A stretch of 64,000 nt of DNA. It comes from Glutamicibacter halophytocola. GTDB taxonomy: Bacteria; Actinomycetota; Actinomycetes; Actinomycetales; Micrococcaceae. The position numbers and the translations under genes were made by a program. The stretch lies in the NCBI RefSeq assembly GCF_001302565.1, contig NZ_CP012750.1:3782001-3846000 (forward strand), written 5' to 3'. Under the pieces are notes generated by a model, which was not told the DNA's origin, made no database searches, and was given only the letters and a program-made list of their open reading frames with translations. Below are positions 31,340-40,499 of this stretch, one piece after another. Every line of letters starts with the position of its first letter. Position 1 is the stretch's first letter.

Positions 31340-33486
31340 GCGGGCACCTCCTCCACCTGGACGATCAGCGCCTGGCCGGGCCAGAGCAGCGGGATTTGCA
31401 GCCCGTGGATTTCCAGCAGCCTCCCGGGCAGCACCAGATCGCCCTGGGCGATCCACTGCGGGGTGATCCAGCCGAATTCCGCCTTCCCCAGCTCCTCGCG
31501 GACGCGAACCCGGTAGCGGGAGTGCGGTTTCAGGCCATGCAGCCGGATCCGTTCGGGCAGCGCCTCCTCCAAGGTGGCCACCGTGGCTATGGTCCACAAC
31601 CCTGCGCTGCCGTCCTGGGCCACCACGCCGCTCACGCGAAGCGCCGGATCCAGCAGCTGCGCGTGGACCGGCACACCGGTGTGCAGCAACCCGCGCACCT
31701 CCTTGTAGAGCTCGGCGAAGTCGCGCGCCTGCTGCAGTTCCTGCTCATTGCATTCGAGCAGATTCCATTCGAAACCGGCCGAGCCCATCAGGCTCGTGGC
31801 AGCCCGGAAGGACAGGTCCAGGGTCCGCCCGGAACTATGCGAGGTGGCCGGGCCGATATGGCCTCCCACCAGCTCCGGGGGCAGGAGCAATTGGGTCCAC
31901 CGCTGGATGTCCTGCCGTTCAATCGCGTCGTTGGAATCCGAGGCCCACACCCGGTCCGCGTATTCCAGGATGCCCAGGTCCGTGCGCGCCCCGCCGCTGG
32001 AACAGGATTCGATTTCCAGCCCTGGGTGCTCCTGCTTCAGCTCGCGGATCAACCGGTAGGCTGCCTGCGTGTGCTCGTGGGTTCCCGGACGCTGCCCGTG
32101 CAGCGATTCGATCAGGTCGCGATTGTGATCCCATTTGATGAAATCGATGCCGAGCTCCTGGATCAGCGCGCCCATCTGCTGGCGCACATGCGCGTAGGCG
32201 TGCGGGTTGGCCAGATCCAGGACATGCTGCGAGCGCCAGGACAGCCCCGCTGGCGGGTTGTGCACATGCTGGGCATTGTGCAGCATCCAGTCGGGGTGAT
32301 TGCGCGCCAGATCGGAGTCGGGATTGACCATTTCGGGTTCGAACCAGAGCCCGAATTCCATGCCCAGCTCATGGACCAGGGCCGCCAGCGGACCCAGCCC
32401 GTCGGGCCAGACAGCGCGGTCCACCTCCCAGTCCCCCAGCCCCTTGGTGTCGTCGCGGCGGGCCATGAACCACCCGTCATCGAGCACGAAGCGCTCCACC
32501 CCGACCTGCGCGGCCAATTCCGCCAGGCGCATCAGGGTCTGCGGCTGATGATCGAAGTACACGGCTTCCCAGGTGTTGAGCACCAGCGGCCTTGGCGTGC
32601 TGGGGTGCTGTTCCCGGGCGCGCAGGGCGGTGTGAAATCCTGCGCTCAGCCCGTCCAGCCCCTGCCCCGAATAGCCGAACCAGGCCTTCGGGGTGCGGTA
32701 GGCGCCACCGGCGCCCAGCCGCATTTCTGCTGGCTGCAACAGCTCTCCGGCGCCGATCAGGGTCAGTGCTTCGCTCATCCGGTCCGTGCGATAGGTGCAG
32801 TCCGCGCTCCAGCCCAGATGCACGGCCCACAGCTCGCCGGCACGCTCCTGCGGCACCCCCGCCGAGGCGATCTGCAGATAGGGCGCATCGTGCCCGCCAC
32901 GGCCGCGCCGAGTTTGCCGGACCACCGCGCCGCGCGGCATCTGGATGGTTTGCGGCGCCTTTTCACGGGTCCAGCGGCCGCTGAACATGCTCAGGTGGTC
33001 AGCGTTCTTGGGAATCGGCAGAACGCACTCCAGATGCTGCACCTCAACTTCGCCGCTTCCCTCGTTGACCAGTTCATGGCTGAGCGTGAGCACCCCTCCG
33101 GCCAGCAGTTCCAGTTCGCTGCGCATCGCCAGCTGGTTGGCGGCGTCGTGGCTTTCAATGCGCAGCTTGCAGCCGTCAACGGTGATTTCCCGGGTGATCC
33201 ACCGGGGGAAGATCGGCGCCCCGGCACGCGTGGCCAGCAGCGCCGGCCGGCCGGCCCAGCCGTCGCCCTGGGTGGGCAGCAGGTTCGGCTGCCAGATGGC
33301 ATCAACGGTGCCCCGCTCCTCCTGGCGTGCCCCGGCGGCCACCAGGGCGCGAAGCTCCGCTTCTGCCAGCTCGCCGGTCTCGGCGCCCCAGTGCACGACC
33401 TCAGGCAGTCCTGCGGGTCGGTGGTGCAGGATGAGGCTGGCCCCATCGCGGCTCAAGACGGTGAATTCCTTGTACTCCTGGGTCAT
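31336..33486 (-). CDS. GH36 alpha-galactosidase
   Basis: A 716-residue cytoplasmic alpha-galactosidase that removes alpha-1,6-galactose, here most likely from imported galactomannan oligosaccharides. It has the GH36 layout: N-terminal beta-supersandwich, catalytic barrel with LNTWEAVYFDHQ and VLDDGWFMARRDDTKGLGDW, nucleophile Asp453 in FIKWDHNRDL, SCSSGGARTDLG, acid/base Asp517 in RVWASDSND, and a C-terminal beta domain. No signal peptide is present. GGAGAG precedes the ATG. Its start overlaps the stop of the ROK gene upstream by four bases. A second GH36 enzyme at 59919-62186 belongs to the galactose locus. Confidence 0.94.
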   Translation of the reverse strand: MTQEYKEFTVLSRDGASLILHHRPAGLPEVVHWGAETGELAEAELRALVAAGARQEERGTVDAIWQPNLLPTQGDGWAGRPALLATRAGAPIFPRWITREITVDGCKLRIESHDAANQLAMRSELELLAGGVLTLSHELVNEGSGEVEVQHLECVLPIPKNADHLSMFSGRWTREKAPQTIQMPRGAVVRQTRRGRGGHDAPYLQIASAGVPQERAGELWAVHLGWSADCTYRTDRMSEALTLIGAGELLQPAEMRLGAGGAYRTPKAWFGYSGQGLDGLSAGFHTALRAREQHPSTPRPLVLNTWEAVYFDHQPQTLMRLAELAAQVGVERFVLDDGWFMARRDDTKGLGDWEVDRAVWPDGLGPLAALVHELGMEFGLWFEPEMVNPDSDLARNHPDWMLHNAQHVHNPPAGLSWRSQHVLDLANPHAYAHVRQQMGALIQELGIDFIKWDHNRDLIESLHGQRPGTHEHTQAAYRLIRELKQEHPGLEIESCSSGGARTDLGILEYADRVWASDSNDAIERQDIQRWTQLLLPPELVGGHIGPATSHSSGRTLDLSFRAATSLMGSAGFEWNLLECNEQELQQARDFAELYKEVRGLLHTGVPVHAQLLDPALRVSGVVAQDGSAGLWTIATVATLEEALPERIRLHGLKPHSRYRVRVREELGKAEFGWITPQWIAQGDLVLPGRLLEIHGLQIPLLWPGQALIVQVEEVPA

Positions 33487-34703
33487 GATCTCTCCATCAT
33501 TCGGTGGGTTGGTTCTTGGGTTCTGGTTCCATCGCTGGCGCAGAGCACCTGCAAGGCGCCGCCGATGGCGGCAGACAGCGGGCCGTGCCTTGATCGTTCA
33601 ACGTGCACCGGGCTCAATGCCCGGTGGCAGGAGCTGGCCTGCACGATCGAGCGCACCTCGGCGAGCAGCAGGTCCCCGGCTCCGGCCAGCGCCGGGCCGG
33701 CCAGCACCACGGTTTCGAGCCCGAAGAGGTTGACCAGGCTCACCGCGGCATGCCCCAGCCCGCGGGCCGCTTCCTTCCATAGCGCGCGGGCCTGGGGATG
33801 GCCGCGCGTTGCCTGCTCGGCGATGGCCTGGACATCGGCCATCGGATTGCCAGCCCCGCCTCCCAGTGCTTCGGCCAGGCCGGGCAGGCTCGCGGCACGC
33901 TGCGCCAATGCGGCACCTGAGCTGTATTGGGACAGGCATCCGCGATTGCCGCAGGGGCACGGCGGCCCGTTGAAGTCCACGGTGATGTGGCCCAATTCCA
34001 CCGGGCGCGCATCTGCCCCGCGGAACACCTGTCCTTCATGCACCACCCCGGCCGCGATGGAACTGGCCAGATAGATCACGCCGAAGGGCTGCCGGCGTCC
34101 GCCATCAAGCACCCGCTCGGCCAGGGCGGCTGCTGTGCCCACTGGCAACAGGCGCACCGGGAAACCCGCCTGGCGCTCGAGCAGCCCGGCAATTGGCTGG
34201 CCCTGCCAGCGCGCATCCGCCTCCTTGGCCAGCAGCGTGCCGCTGGGCACGTCGAGCGGCCCTTCAGCGACCAGCCCGATGCCCAGCACGCGGTGCGGCG
34301 CGATCCCGCAGGCATCGGCCATGGCCAGGATCCTGGTGCCAACGGCTTCCAGCTGCCGGGCAGGGGCGAGGCGCTGATCGGAATCCACGCGCGATGCGCC
34401 AATGGTCCGGCCAGTGAAATCCGTGAGCACCAGCTCGATGCCGCCGCGCTCGAAGTGGACACCCACCGCGCAGCGCGAATCAGCACGCAGCTGGAGCATC
34501 CGGCGCGGCTGCCCGCCACGGGACGCGGCACGCCCGGTCTCCTCGACCAGGCCTTCTTCCACGAGCACCCGCACCAGATTGCTGATGGTCCCGGCAGTGA
34601 GCCCGGTCGCCTCCACGAGGTCAATCCGGCTGCTGGTTCCGGACACTCGCAGCAGGTCAAGCAGTCTTTCCCGGTTGGTCGGCGGAACGCTGTTGCGCTG
34701 CAT
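33483..34703 (-). CDS. ROK-family transcriptional regulator
   Basis: A 406-residue protein with an N-terminal winged helix (about residues 8-62, RIDLVEATGLTAGTISNLVRVLVEEGLV) and a ROK domain with the zinc motif CPCGNRGCLSQYSSG and VELGHITVDF. The ATP-binding region lacks the DIGGT pattern, so it acts as a regulator. It is translated ahead of, and coupled to, the alpha-galactosidase gene (ATGA overlap), and is divergent from the importer operon starting at 34880; the 176-base gap holds a promoter with an ACTTAATT element. It is the prime candidate repressor of the importer and beta-mannosidase genes. Confidence 0.9.
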   Translation of the reverse strand: MQRNSVPPTNRERLLDLLRVSGTSSRIDLVEATGLTAGTISNLVRVLVEEGLVEETGRAASRGGQPRRMLQLRADSRCAVGVHFERGGIELVLTDFTGRTIGASRVDSDQRLAPARQLEAVGTRILAMADACGIAPHRVLGIGLVAEGPLDVPSGTLLAKEADARWQGQPIAGLLERQAGFPVRLLPVGTAAALAERVLDGGRRQPFGVIYLASSIAAGVVHEGQVFRGADARPVELGHITVDFNGPPCPCGNRGCLSQYSSGAALAQRAASLPGLAEALGGGAGNPMADVQAIAEQATRGHPQARALWKEAARGLGHAAVSLVNLFGLETVVLAGPALAGAGDLLLAEVRSIVQASSCHRALSPVHVERSRHGPLSAAIGGALQVLCASDGTRTQEPTHRMMERS

Positions 34704-34775
34704 CGCTGCCTTGCACCTCCTTGCTGGCCCTCGCCTTGTTCTGCGTCACACTATGAACTTCTCTTCCATATTATC

Positions 34776-34804
34776 TTGACCAACTTAATTTAATCACCTA
34801 ACTT
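34776..34804 (+). promoter_or_regulatory. Promoter of the oligosaccharide importer operon
   Basis: TTGACC (34776-34781), a 17-base spacer, and TAACTT (34799-34804). The spacer holds ACTTAATTTAAT (34783-34794), which shares its first eight bases with the palindrome in front of the mannanase. Binding there would block the polymerase. Confidence 0.55.
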
Positions 34805-34879
34805 CTTAATGAGTCGTGATTTGCGACACAGAATCAACCACATCGGCGCTCAGGGCCGATCCGATGAAAGCGACACTCC

Positions 34880-36592
34880 ATGTTCCCCTCCTCGCAACCG
34901 GGCACCTTGCGGCGCCATCGCGGCATGCTCGCCCTTGCGGCTGGCGCCAGCATTCTCTCCCTGGCTCTCAGCGGCTGCTCCTCCGCCGGATCCGGCCAGC
35001 CGAAGGCCGACGCCGCGGACGCCACCCTGGTGGCCTACACCGGCCAGGCCGGTGACTACCAGATCAACTTCAACCCCTTCTCGCCTTCCCAGATCGCAGG
35101 CCCGGGCACCATCTTCGAACCGCTGTTCTACCTGAACAAGGCCGCAAAAGACGCCAAGCCCGAACCCTTGCTGGGCACGGAATCCTCATGGAACGAGGAT
35201 GGCACCGCGCTCTCGGTGACCCTGCGCGAGGGCGTGACGTGGAGCGACGGGGAGCCTTTCACCGCCGATGATGTGGCCTTCACCTTCAACTTGCTCAAGA
35301 AGCACCCCGCGTTGAACAGCCTGGGGTTCAAGGGCGAGGTCAAGGTCGTGGATAACACCCACATCACCTTCAACTTCAAGGACAGCGCCTTCGTCTCCGG
35401 TCCGGACATCCTGACCCAGGCGGTGATCGTGCCGGAGCACCTGTGGGCCAAGCTGAACCCGGAGACGGACGTCATCGAAAAGCCGGTCGGCACCGGGGCC
35501 TACACCCTCGCCGACTTCAAGCCGCAGGCCTTCACGCTGAAAGCCAACCCGTCCTACTGGGGCGGCGAACCCGAACTGAAAAACATCCGCTACCTGGCCC
35601 TGTCCGGCAACACTGCCGGCGCCGACGCCATTGCGCAGGGCACCATCGACTGGCAGACCGGCCCGATCCCCGACATCCAGAACGTCTCCACGAACTTCCC
35701 GGACTACGCCAAGCTGACCGTGGCCCAGAGCCAGCAGGTGCTGGCCACCTGCGCCAACGTCAAGCTGGGCTGCACCGGGGCGCAAACCGATCCTGCGGTG
35801 CGCCGCGCCATCTACCTGGCCCTGGATCGCACCCAGCTCAACACCCTGGCGTACGAAAACACCGCCGCGCCGATCTCCCCATCCTTCGCGCTGCCCGACA
35901 CCCAATCGCAATGGATCTCCCAGAAGGTGCAGCCAGCGGTTGCCCCGGAAACCGCGGATCCGCAGGCCGCGGCCGCGCTGCTTGAGGAGGCCGGCTGGAA
36001 GAAGGGCGCCGATGGGATCTTCGCCAAGGCCGGCAAAAAGCTTTCGCTGACCATTGAAGTGGTCACCGGCTGGACCGACTACATCACCGCCATCCAGACC
36101 ATCACCGAACAGGCCAAGGCCGCTGGCATCCAGATCCAGGCCGCCCAGTCCTCGTGGAACGAGTGGACCGACAAGCGCACCAAGGGCGAGTTCGAGCTGG
36201 CCATCGACTCGCTGTGGCAAGGTCCCGCCCCAGACCCGTACTACGTGTACAACTACTTCTTCTCCTCGGAAAGCACCGCGAAAGTCGGCAAGACCTCCGG
36301 CAACAACTACTCCCGCTACGCCAACGACAGCGTCGACAAGGCGATCAACGCGCTGAAAACCATCCCGTTTGAAGACAGCACGGCCCGCCAGCAGCAGTAC
36401 GACGTGATCCAGCAGCAGATCGTCGCGGACATGCCGTACATCCCGGTGCTCACCGGCGGCACCACCAGCGTGTGGAACACCGCCAAGTTCACCGGATGGC
36501 CCACCGCAGAAGACACCTACGCCTTCCCCGCCGTCTGGTCGCGCCTGGATGCCGCACAGGTCTTCAAGGCCCTGAAGCCGGTCCAAGGCTGA
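34880..36592 (+). CDS. ABC transporter substrate-binding lipoprotein, family 5 (oligosaccharide/oligopeptide type)
   Basis: A 570-residue lipoprotein with lipobox LSGC (Cys33). The SBP_bac_5 fold is shown by TLREGVTWSDGEPFTADDVAFTFNLL near residue 115, VGTGAYTLADFKPQAFTLKANPSYWGGEPELKNIRYL, and ALDRTQLNTLAYENTAAPISP. This family is best known for peptides, but many members in actinobacteria, thermotogae and archaea bind manno- and cello-oligosaccharides. Given the GH26, GH36 and GH2 genes around it, manno-oligosaccharides are the probable ligand. The ribosome site is weak. A stem-loop follows the gene. Confidence 0.9.
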   Translation: MFPSSQPGTLRRHRGMLALAAGASILSLALSGCSSAGSGQPKADAADATLVAYTGQAGDYQINFNPFSPSQIAGPGTIFEPLFYLNKAAKDAKPEPLLGTESSWNEDGTALSVTLREGVTWSDGEPFTADDVAFTFNLLKKHPALNSLGFKGEVKVVDNTHITFNFKDSAFVSGPDILTQAVIVPEHLWAKLNPETDVIEKPVGTGAYTLADFKPQAFTLKANPSYWGGEPELKNIRYLALSGNTAGADAIAQGTIDWQTGPIPDIQNVSTNFPDYAKLTVAQSQQVLATCANVKLGCTGAQTDPAVRRAIYLALDRTQLNTLAYENTAAPISPSFALPDTQSQWISQKVQPAVAPETADPQAAAALLEEAGWKKGADGIFAKAGKKLSLTIEVVTGWTDYITAIQTITEQAKAAGIQIQAAQSSWNEWTDKRTKGEFELAIDSLWQGPAPDPYYVYNYFFSSESTAKVGKTSGNNYSRYANDSVDKAINALKTIPFEDSTARQQQYDVIQQQIVADMPYIPVLTGGTTSVWNTAKFTGWPTAEDTYAFPAVWSRLDAAQVFKALKPVQG

Positions 36593-36600
36593 TTTCCCCG

Positions 36601-36627
36601 GCGCCGGGGACCCCCGGTCCCCGGCGC
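36601..36627 (+). terminator. Intercistronic hairpin after the binding-protein gene
   Basis: GCGCCGGGGAC (36601-36611), five-base loop, GTCCCCGGCGC (36617-36627). There is no T-tract. It probably raises the amount of binding-protein message relative to the permease genes, as at 1268-1303. Confidence 0.65.
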
Positions 36628-36667
36628 GGGACATTCCTTCGAACCACTCAAGGCAACAGGTGCAATT

Positions 36668-37657
36668 GTGAACTATGTAATCCGGAAACTGGGCTTCTAC
36701 GCCATCGCCCTCTGGGCAGCGCTCACCCTGAACTTCATCATCCCCCGGCTGCTGCCGGGGGATCCCGTGGATATCCTGCTGGCCAAGCTGCAGCAGCGCG
36801 GCGGCAGCGTCACCGAGGAAACCCGCAAGGCCTACTCGATCCTGCTCGGCGGCGATGATTCGCAGCCGCTGATCGTGCAATATGCAGGCTACCTGGGCAA
36901 CCTCTTCAAGGGCGACCTCGGCGTCTCGGTGAGCTACTTCCCGGCCCCGGTCACCGAGGTCATCGGAGCCTCCATGCCGTGGACCGTGATCCTGGTGGGG
37001 GTCTCGACCATTCTGGCCGCCGGGATCGGCATCCTGCTGGGGACCTTCGCCGGATGGCGCCCGGGGACCTGGCTGGACTCGCTGGTCCCGGCCACCACGC
37101 TGCTGGCCGCGGTCCCCTACTTCTGGCTCGCCCTGGTGCTGGTCTACCTGCTCTCCCGCGGGCTGGGCCTCTTCCCGGCGCAGGGAGGCTATGACGTGGT
37201 GCTCGACCCCGGATTCAATGGCCCCTTCCTGCTTTCCGCGATCGAGCATGCGGTCCTGCCGGCACTGACCATTGTCATCGCGGCCCTGGGAGGCTGGCTG
37301 CTGGGCATGCGCAACATGATGGTGTCCACGCTCTCCGAGGACTACGTGCTGACCGCCCGCGCCAAGGGGCTTCCCGAACGCTGGATCCTGCGCAACTACG
37401 CCGCCCGCAATGCCGTGCTGCCCTCCGTGGCCGGTTTCGCCATTTCGCTGGGCTTCGTGGTTTCCGGTTCGGTGGTGACCGAGCAGGTCTTCTCCTATCC
37501 GGGCATCGGCTCGCGCCTGCTGGCAGCGGTCACCAACAACGACTACGCCCTGATGCAGGGCGTGTTCCTCTACATCACGGTCGCGGTGCTCGCGGCCAAC
37601 CTGCTGGTCGACCTGATCTATGGCCTGGTCGACCCGCGCACCCGGGCCCGCGGCTAG
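36668..37657 (+). CDS. ABC transporter permease, DppB/OppB type
   Basis: A 329-residue membrane protein starting with GTG. It has an N-terminal helix (FYAIALWAALTLNFIIPRLLPGDP, the typical DppB start) and six transmembrane segments in all, with the EAA loop MVSTLSEDYVLTARAKGLPERWILRNYAARNA that contacts the ATPases, and FVVSGSVVTEQVFSYPGIGSRLL before the last helices. It pairs with the next gene to form the membrane channel of the oligosaccharide importer. Confidence 0.93.
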   Translation: MNYVIRKLGFYAIALWAALTLNFIIPRLLPGDPVDILLAKLQQRGGSVTEETRKAYSILLGGDDSQPLIVQYAGYLGNLFKGDLGVSVSYFPAPVTEVIGASMPWTVILVGVSTILAAGIGILLGTFAGWRPGTWLDSLVPATTLLAAVPYFWLALVLVYLLSRGLGLFPAQGGYDVVLDPGFNGPFLLSAIEHAVLPALTIVIAALGGWLLGMRNMMVSTLSEDYVLTARAKGLPERWILRNYAARNAVLPSVAGFAISLGFVVSGSVVTEQVFSYPGIGSRLLAAVTNNDYALMQGVFLYITVAVLAANLLVDLIYGLVDPRTRARG

Positions 37658-37659
37658 GA

Positions 37660-38681
37660 ATGGAAACCGACATGGCACCTTTTAACGACACCAAAACCAC
37701 CAGCGGCATCCTGGCGGACACCGGAGGGGACCCGGCGCCGGAACCCGCGGGCCGCGCCACGGCCCCCAAGGCCGCGTGGCGGATGCTGCTGCCCTCTCCC
37801 ACCCCGTGGCTGGTCATCGGGCTGGGCCTGATCGTGGGCATCGCGCTGTTCGGCCTGCTCGCGCCGCTCTTCGTGCAAGACCCCAACGCGATCAGCAATA
37901 TCGGGCTGAGCTCCCCGGGAGCCGAGCACCTGCTGGGCACCACCCAGACCGGCCAGGATGTGCTGGCACAGCTGGCCTACGCCACCCGCGGCTCGCTGCA
38001 GATCGGGCTGATCGTGGGCGTGCTGGCCACCGCGCTCTCGGCCTTCTTCGGCATCTACGGGGCCTACCTCGGCGGTTTCGCCGACGAAAGCTTCTCGCTG
38101 CTCTCCAACGTGTTCCTGGTGATCCCCGGCTTGCCCCTGGTCATCGTCATCTCCGGATTCGTGCCGCGCGAAAGCCGCGGCCTGTGGACCATCGCGGTGG
38201 TCTTGGCACTGACCAGCTGGGCGGCCTCCGCCCGCGTGCTGCGGGCGCAGACCCTTTCGGTGCGCAACCGCGACTACGTGCAGGCATCCAAGGTCTCCGG
38301 CGAGCGCGCCTGGCGGGTCATCGTCGTGGAGATCCTCCCGAACCTGCTGCCCGTGCTGGCCTCGCAGTTCGTCTTCGCGGTGATCGCGGCCATCCTGGGC
38401 GAGGCGGGCCTGTCCTTCCTGGGCCTGGGGGCTTCGAGTTCCTCCACGCTGGGCACCATGCTCTACTTCGCGCAGAACGGCTTTGCCCTGCCCTTGGGCG
38501 CCTGGTGGTGGTTCCTGCCTCCTGGCCTGATGATCGCGCTGTTCGGCATGGGGCTCTCGCTGGTGAACTTCTCCATCGACGAGATCATCAACCCGAAGCT
38601 GAAGAGCGTGCGCGAGGCACGGAAACTTTCGCGCGCAGCCGCCAGGGCGGCGGGCGCACAACCACGGAAGGCAGCAGCCCG

Positions 38682-38685
<4 letters not shown>
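37660..38685 (+). CDS. ABC transporter permease, DppC/OppC type
   Basis: A 341-residue membrane protein with a cytoplasmic N-terminal tail of about 45 residues, then six helices. The DppC-type motif HLLGTTQTGQDVLAQLAYATRGSLQIG follows the first periplasmic loop; the EAA loop is RNRDYVQASKVSGERAWRVIVVEILPN. A second start at 37672 (MAPF) is possible and has a slightly better ribosome site. The stop overlaps the next ATPase gene (ATGA). Confidence 0.93.
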
Positions 38686-39577
<892 letters not shown>

Positions 39578-39581
<4 letters not shown>

Positions 39582-40489
39582 CCAGCGTTCGCGTCGAGAA
39601 TCTGAGCAAGGACTACACGCTGCGCGGCGGGCTCAAGCGCCGCACCCTGCGGGCCGTGGACCGGGTCAGCTTCGAGTTGTCCCCGGGCAAGACGGTGGCC
39701 CTGGTGGGCGAATCCGGCTCCGGCAAATCAACCATCGCCAAGCTGCTCACCCGCATGGAGAAACCCAGCTCCGGGAGCATCGAGGTGCTCGATGGGCAGC
39801 AGCGGCAGGTTGCCGACGCGCACTATCGCCGGCATCTGCAGATGGTCTTCCAGGACCCCTTCGCCTCGCTGAACCCCTTCCACAGCATCGAGCACCACCT
39901 GGCCCGGCCATTGCGCATCCACCAGCGCACCGCCGGCAAGGGCCAAACCTATCAGCGGGTGCTGCAGATGCTGGAGCGGGTGAACCTGGAACCGGCCGGG
40001 CAGATCGCCGCCAAGCGGCCCCACGAGCTCTCCGGCGGGCAGCGCCAGCGGGTGGCGATCGCCCGCGCGCTGGCCCCCGGCGCGCAGGTGCTGATCGCCG
40101 ACGAGCCGGTGTCGATGCTGGATGTCTCCATCCGCCTCGGGGTGCTGAACCTGCTGGCCCGGCTGCAGCGCGAAGACCAGCTCGCGGTGCTGTACATCAC
40201 CCACGACCTGGCCACCGCACGGCACTTCTCCGACGAGATCCTCGTGCTCTACAAGGGCCGGATTGTCGAGCGCGGCCCCTCCGACGAGGTGATCCTGAAC
40301 CCGCAGCACGACTACACCCGGCTGCTGGCGCAGGCCGCCCCGGACCCCGAACGCGTGGGCCAAGTGCTGAACACCGGCCTCGGGGTGGACCGCGCCCGGA
40401 TCGACAACACGAATTGCTTCAACCATTTCACCGGCGGCTGGGAACAGCTGGATCGCACCGAGACCCAGCTGCCCGCCGCTCACCGTTAG
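39578..40489 (+). CDS. ABC transporter ATP-binding protein, DppF/OppF type
   Basis: A 303-residue ATPase with Walker [11 protein letters not shown]-loop [16 protein letters not shown], signature [18 protein letters not shown], Walker [15 protein letters not shown] and switch His in [12 protein letters not shown]. Its C-terminal extension ([23 protein letters not shown]) is longer than the core. Four-base overlap with the upstream ATPase. With its partner it energises uptake of the oligosaccharides. Confidence 0.94.
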
Positions 40490-40499
40490 GAACCGCTAG

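Noticed and set aside
31396..34074. Plus-strand open frame of 892 codons opposite GH36 and ROK genes
   Set aside because: Spans two real genes on the other strand and reads as a compositional shadow.
35186..37678. Minus-strand open frame of 830 codons opposite binding-protein and permease genes
   Set aside because: Antisense to well-supported importer genes; repeated Gly/Asp/His composition without domain.
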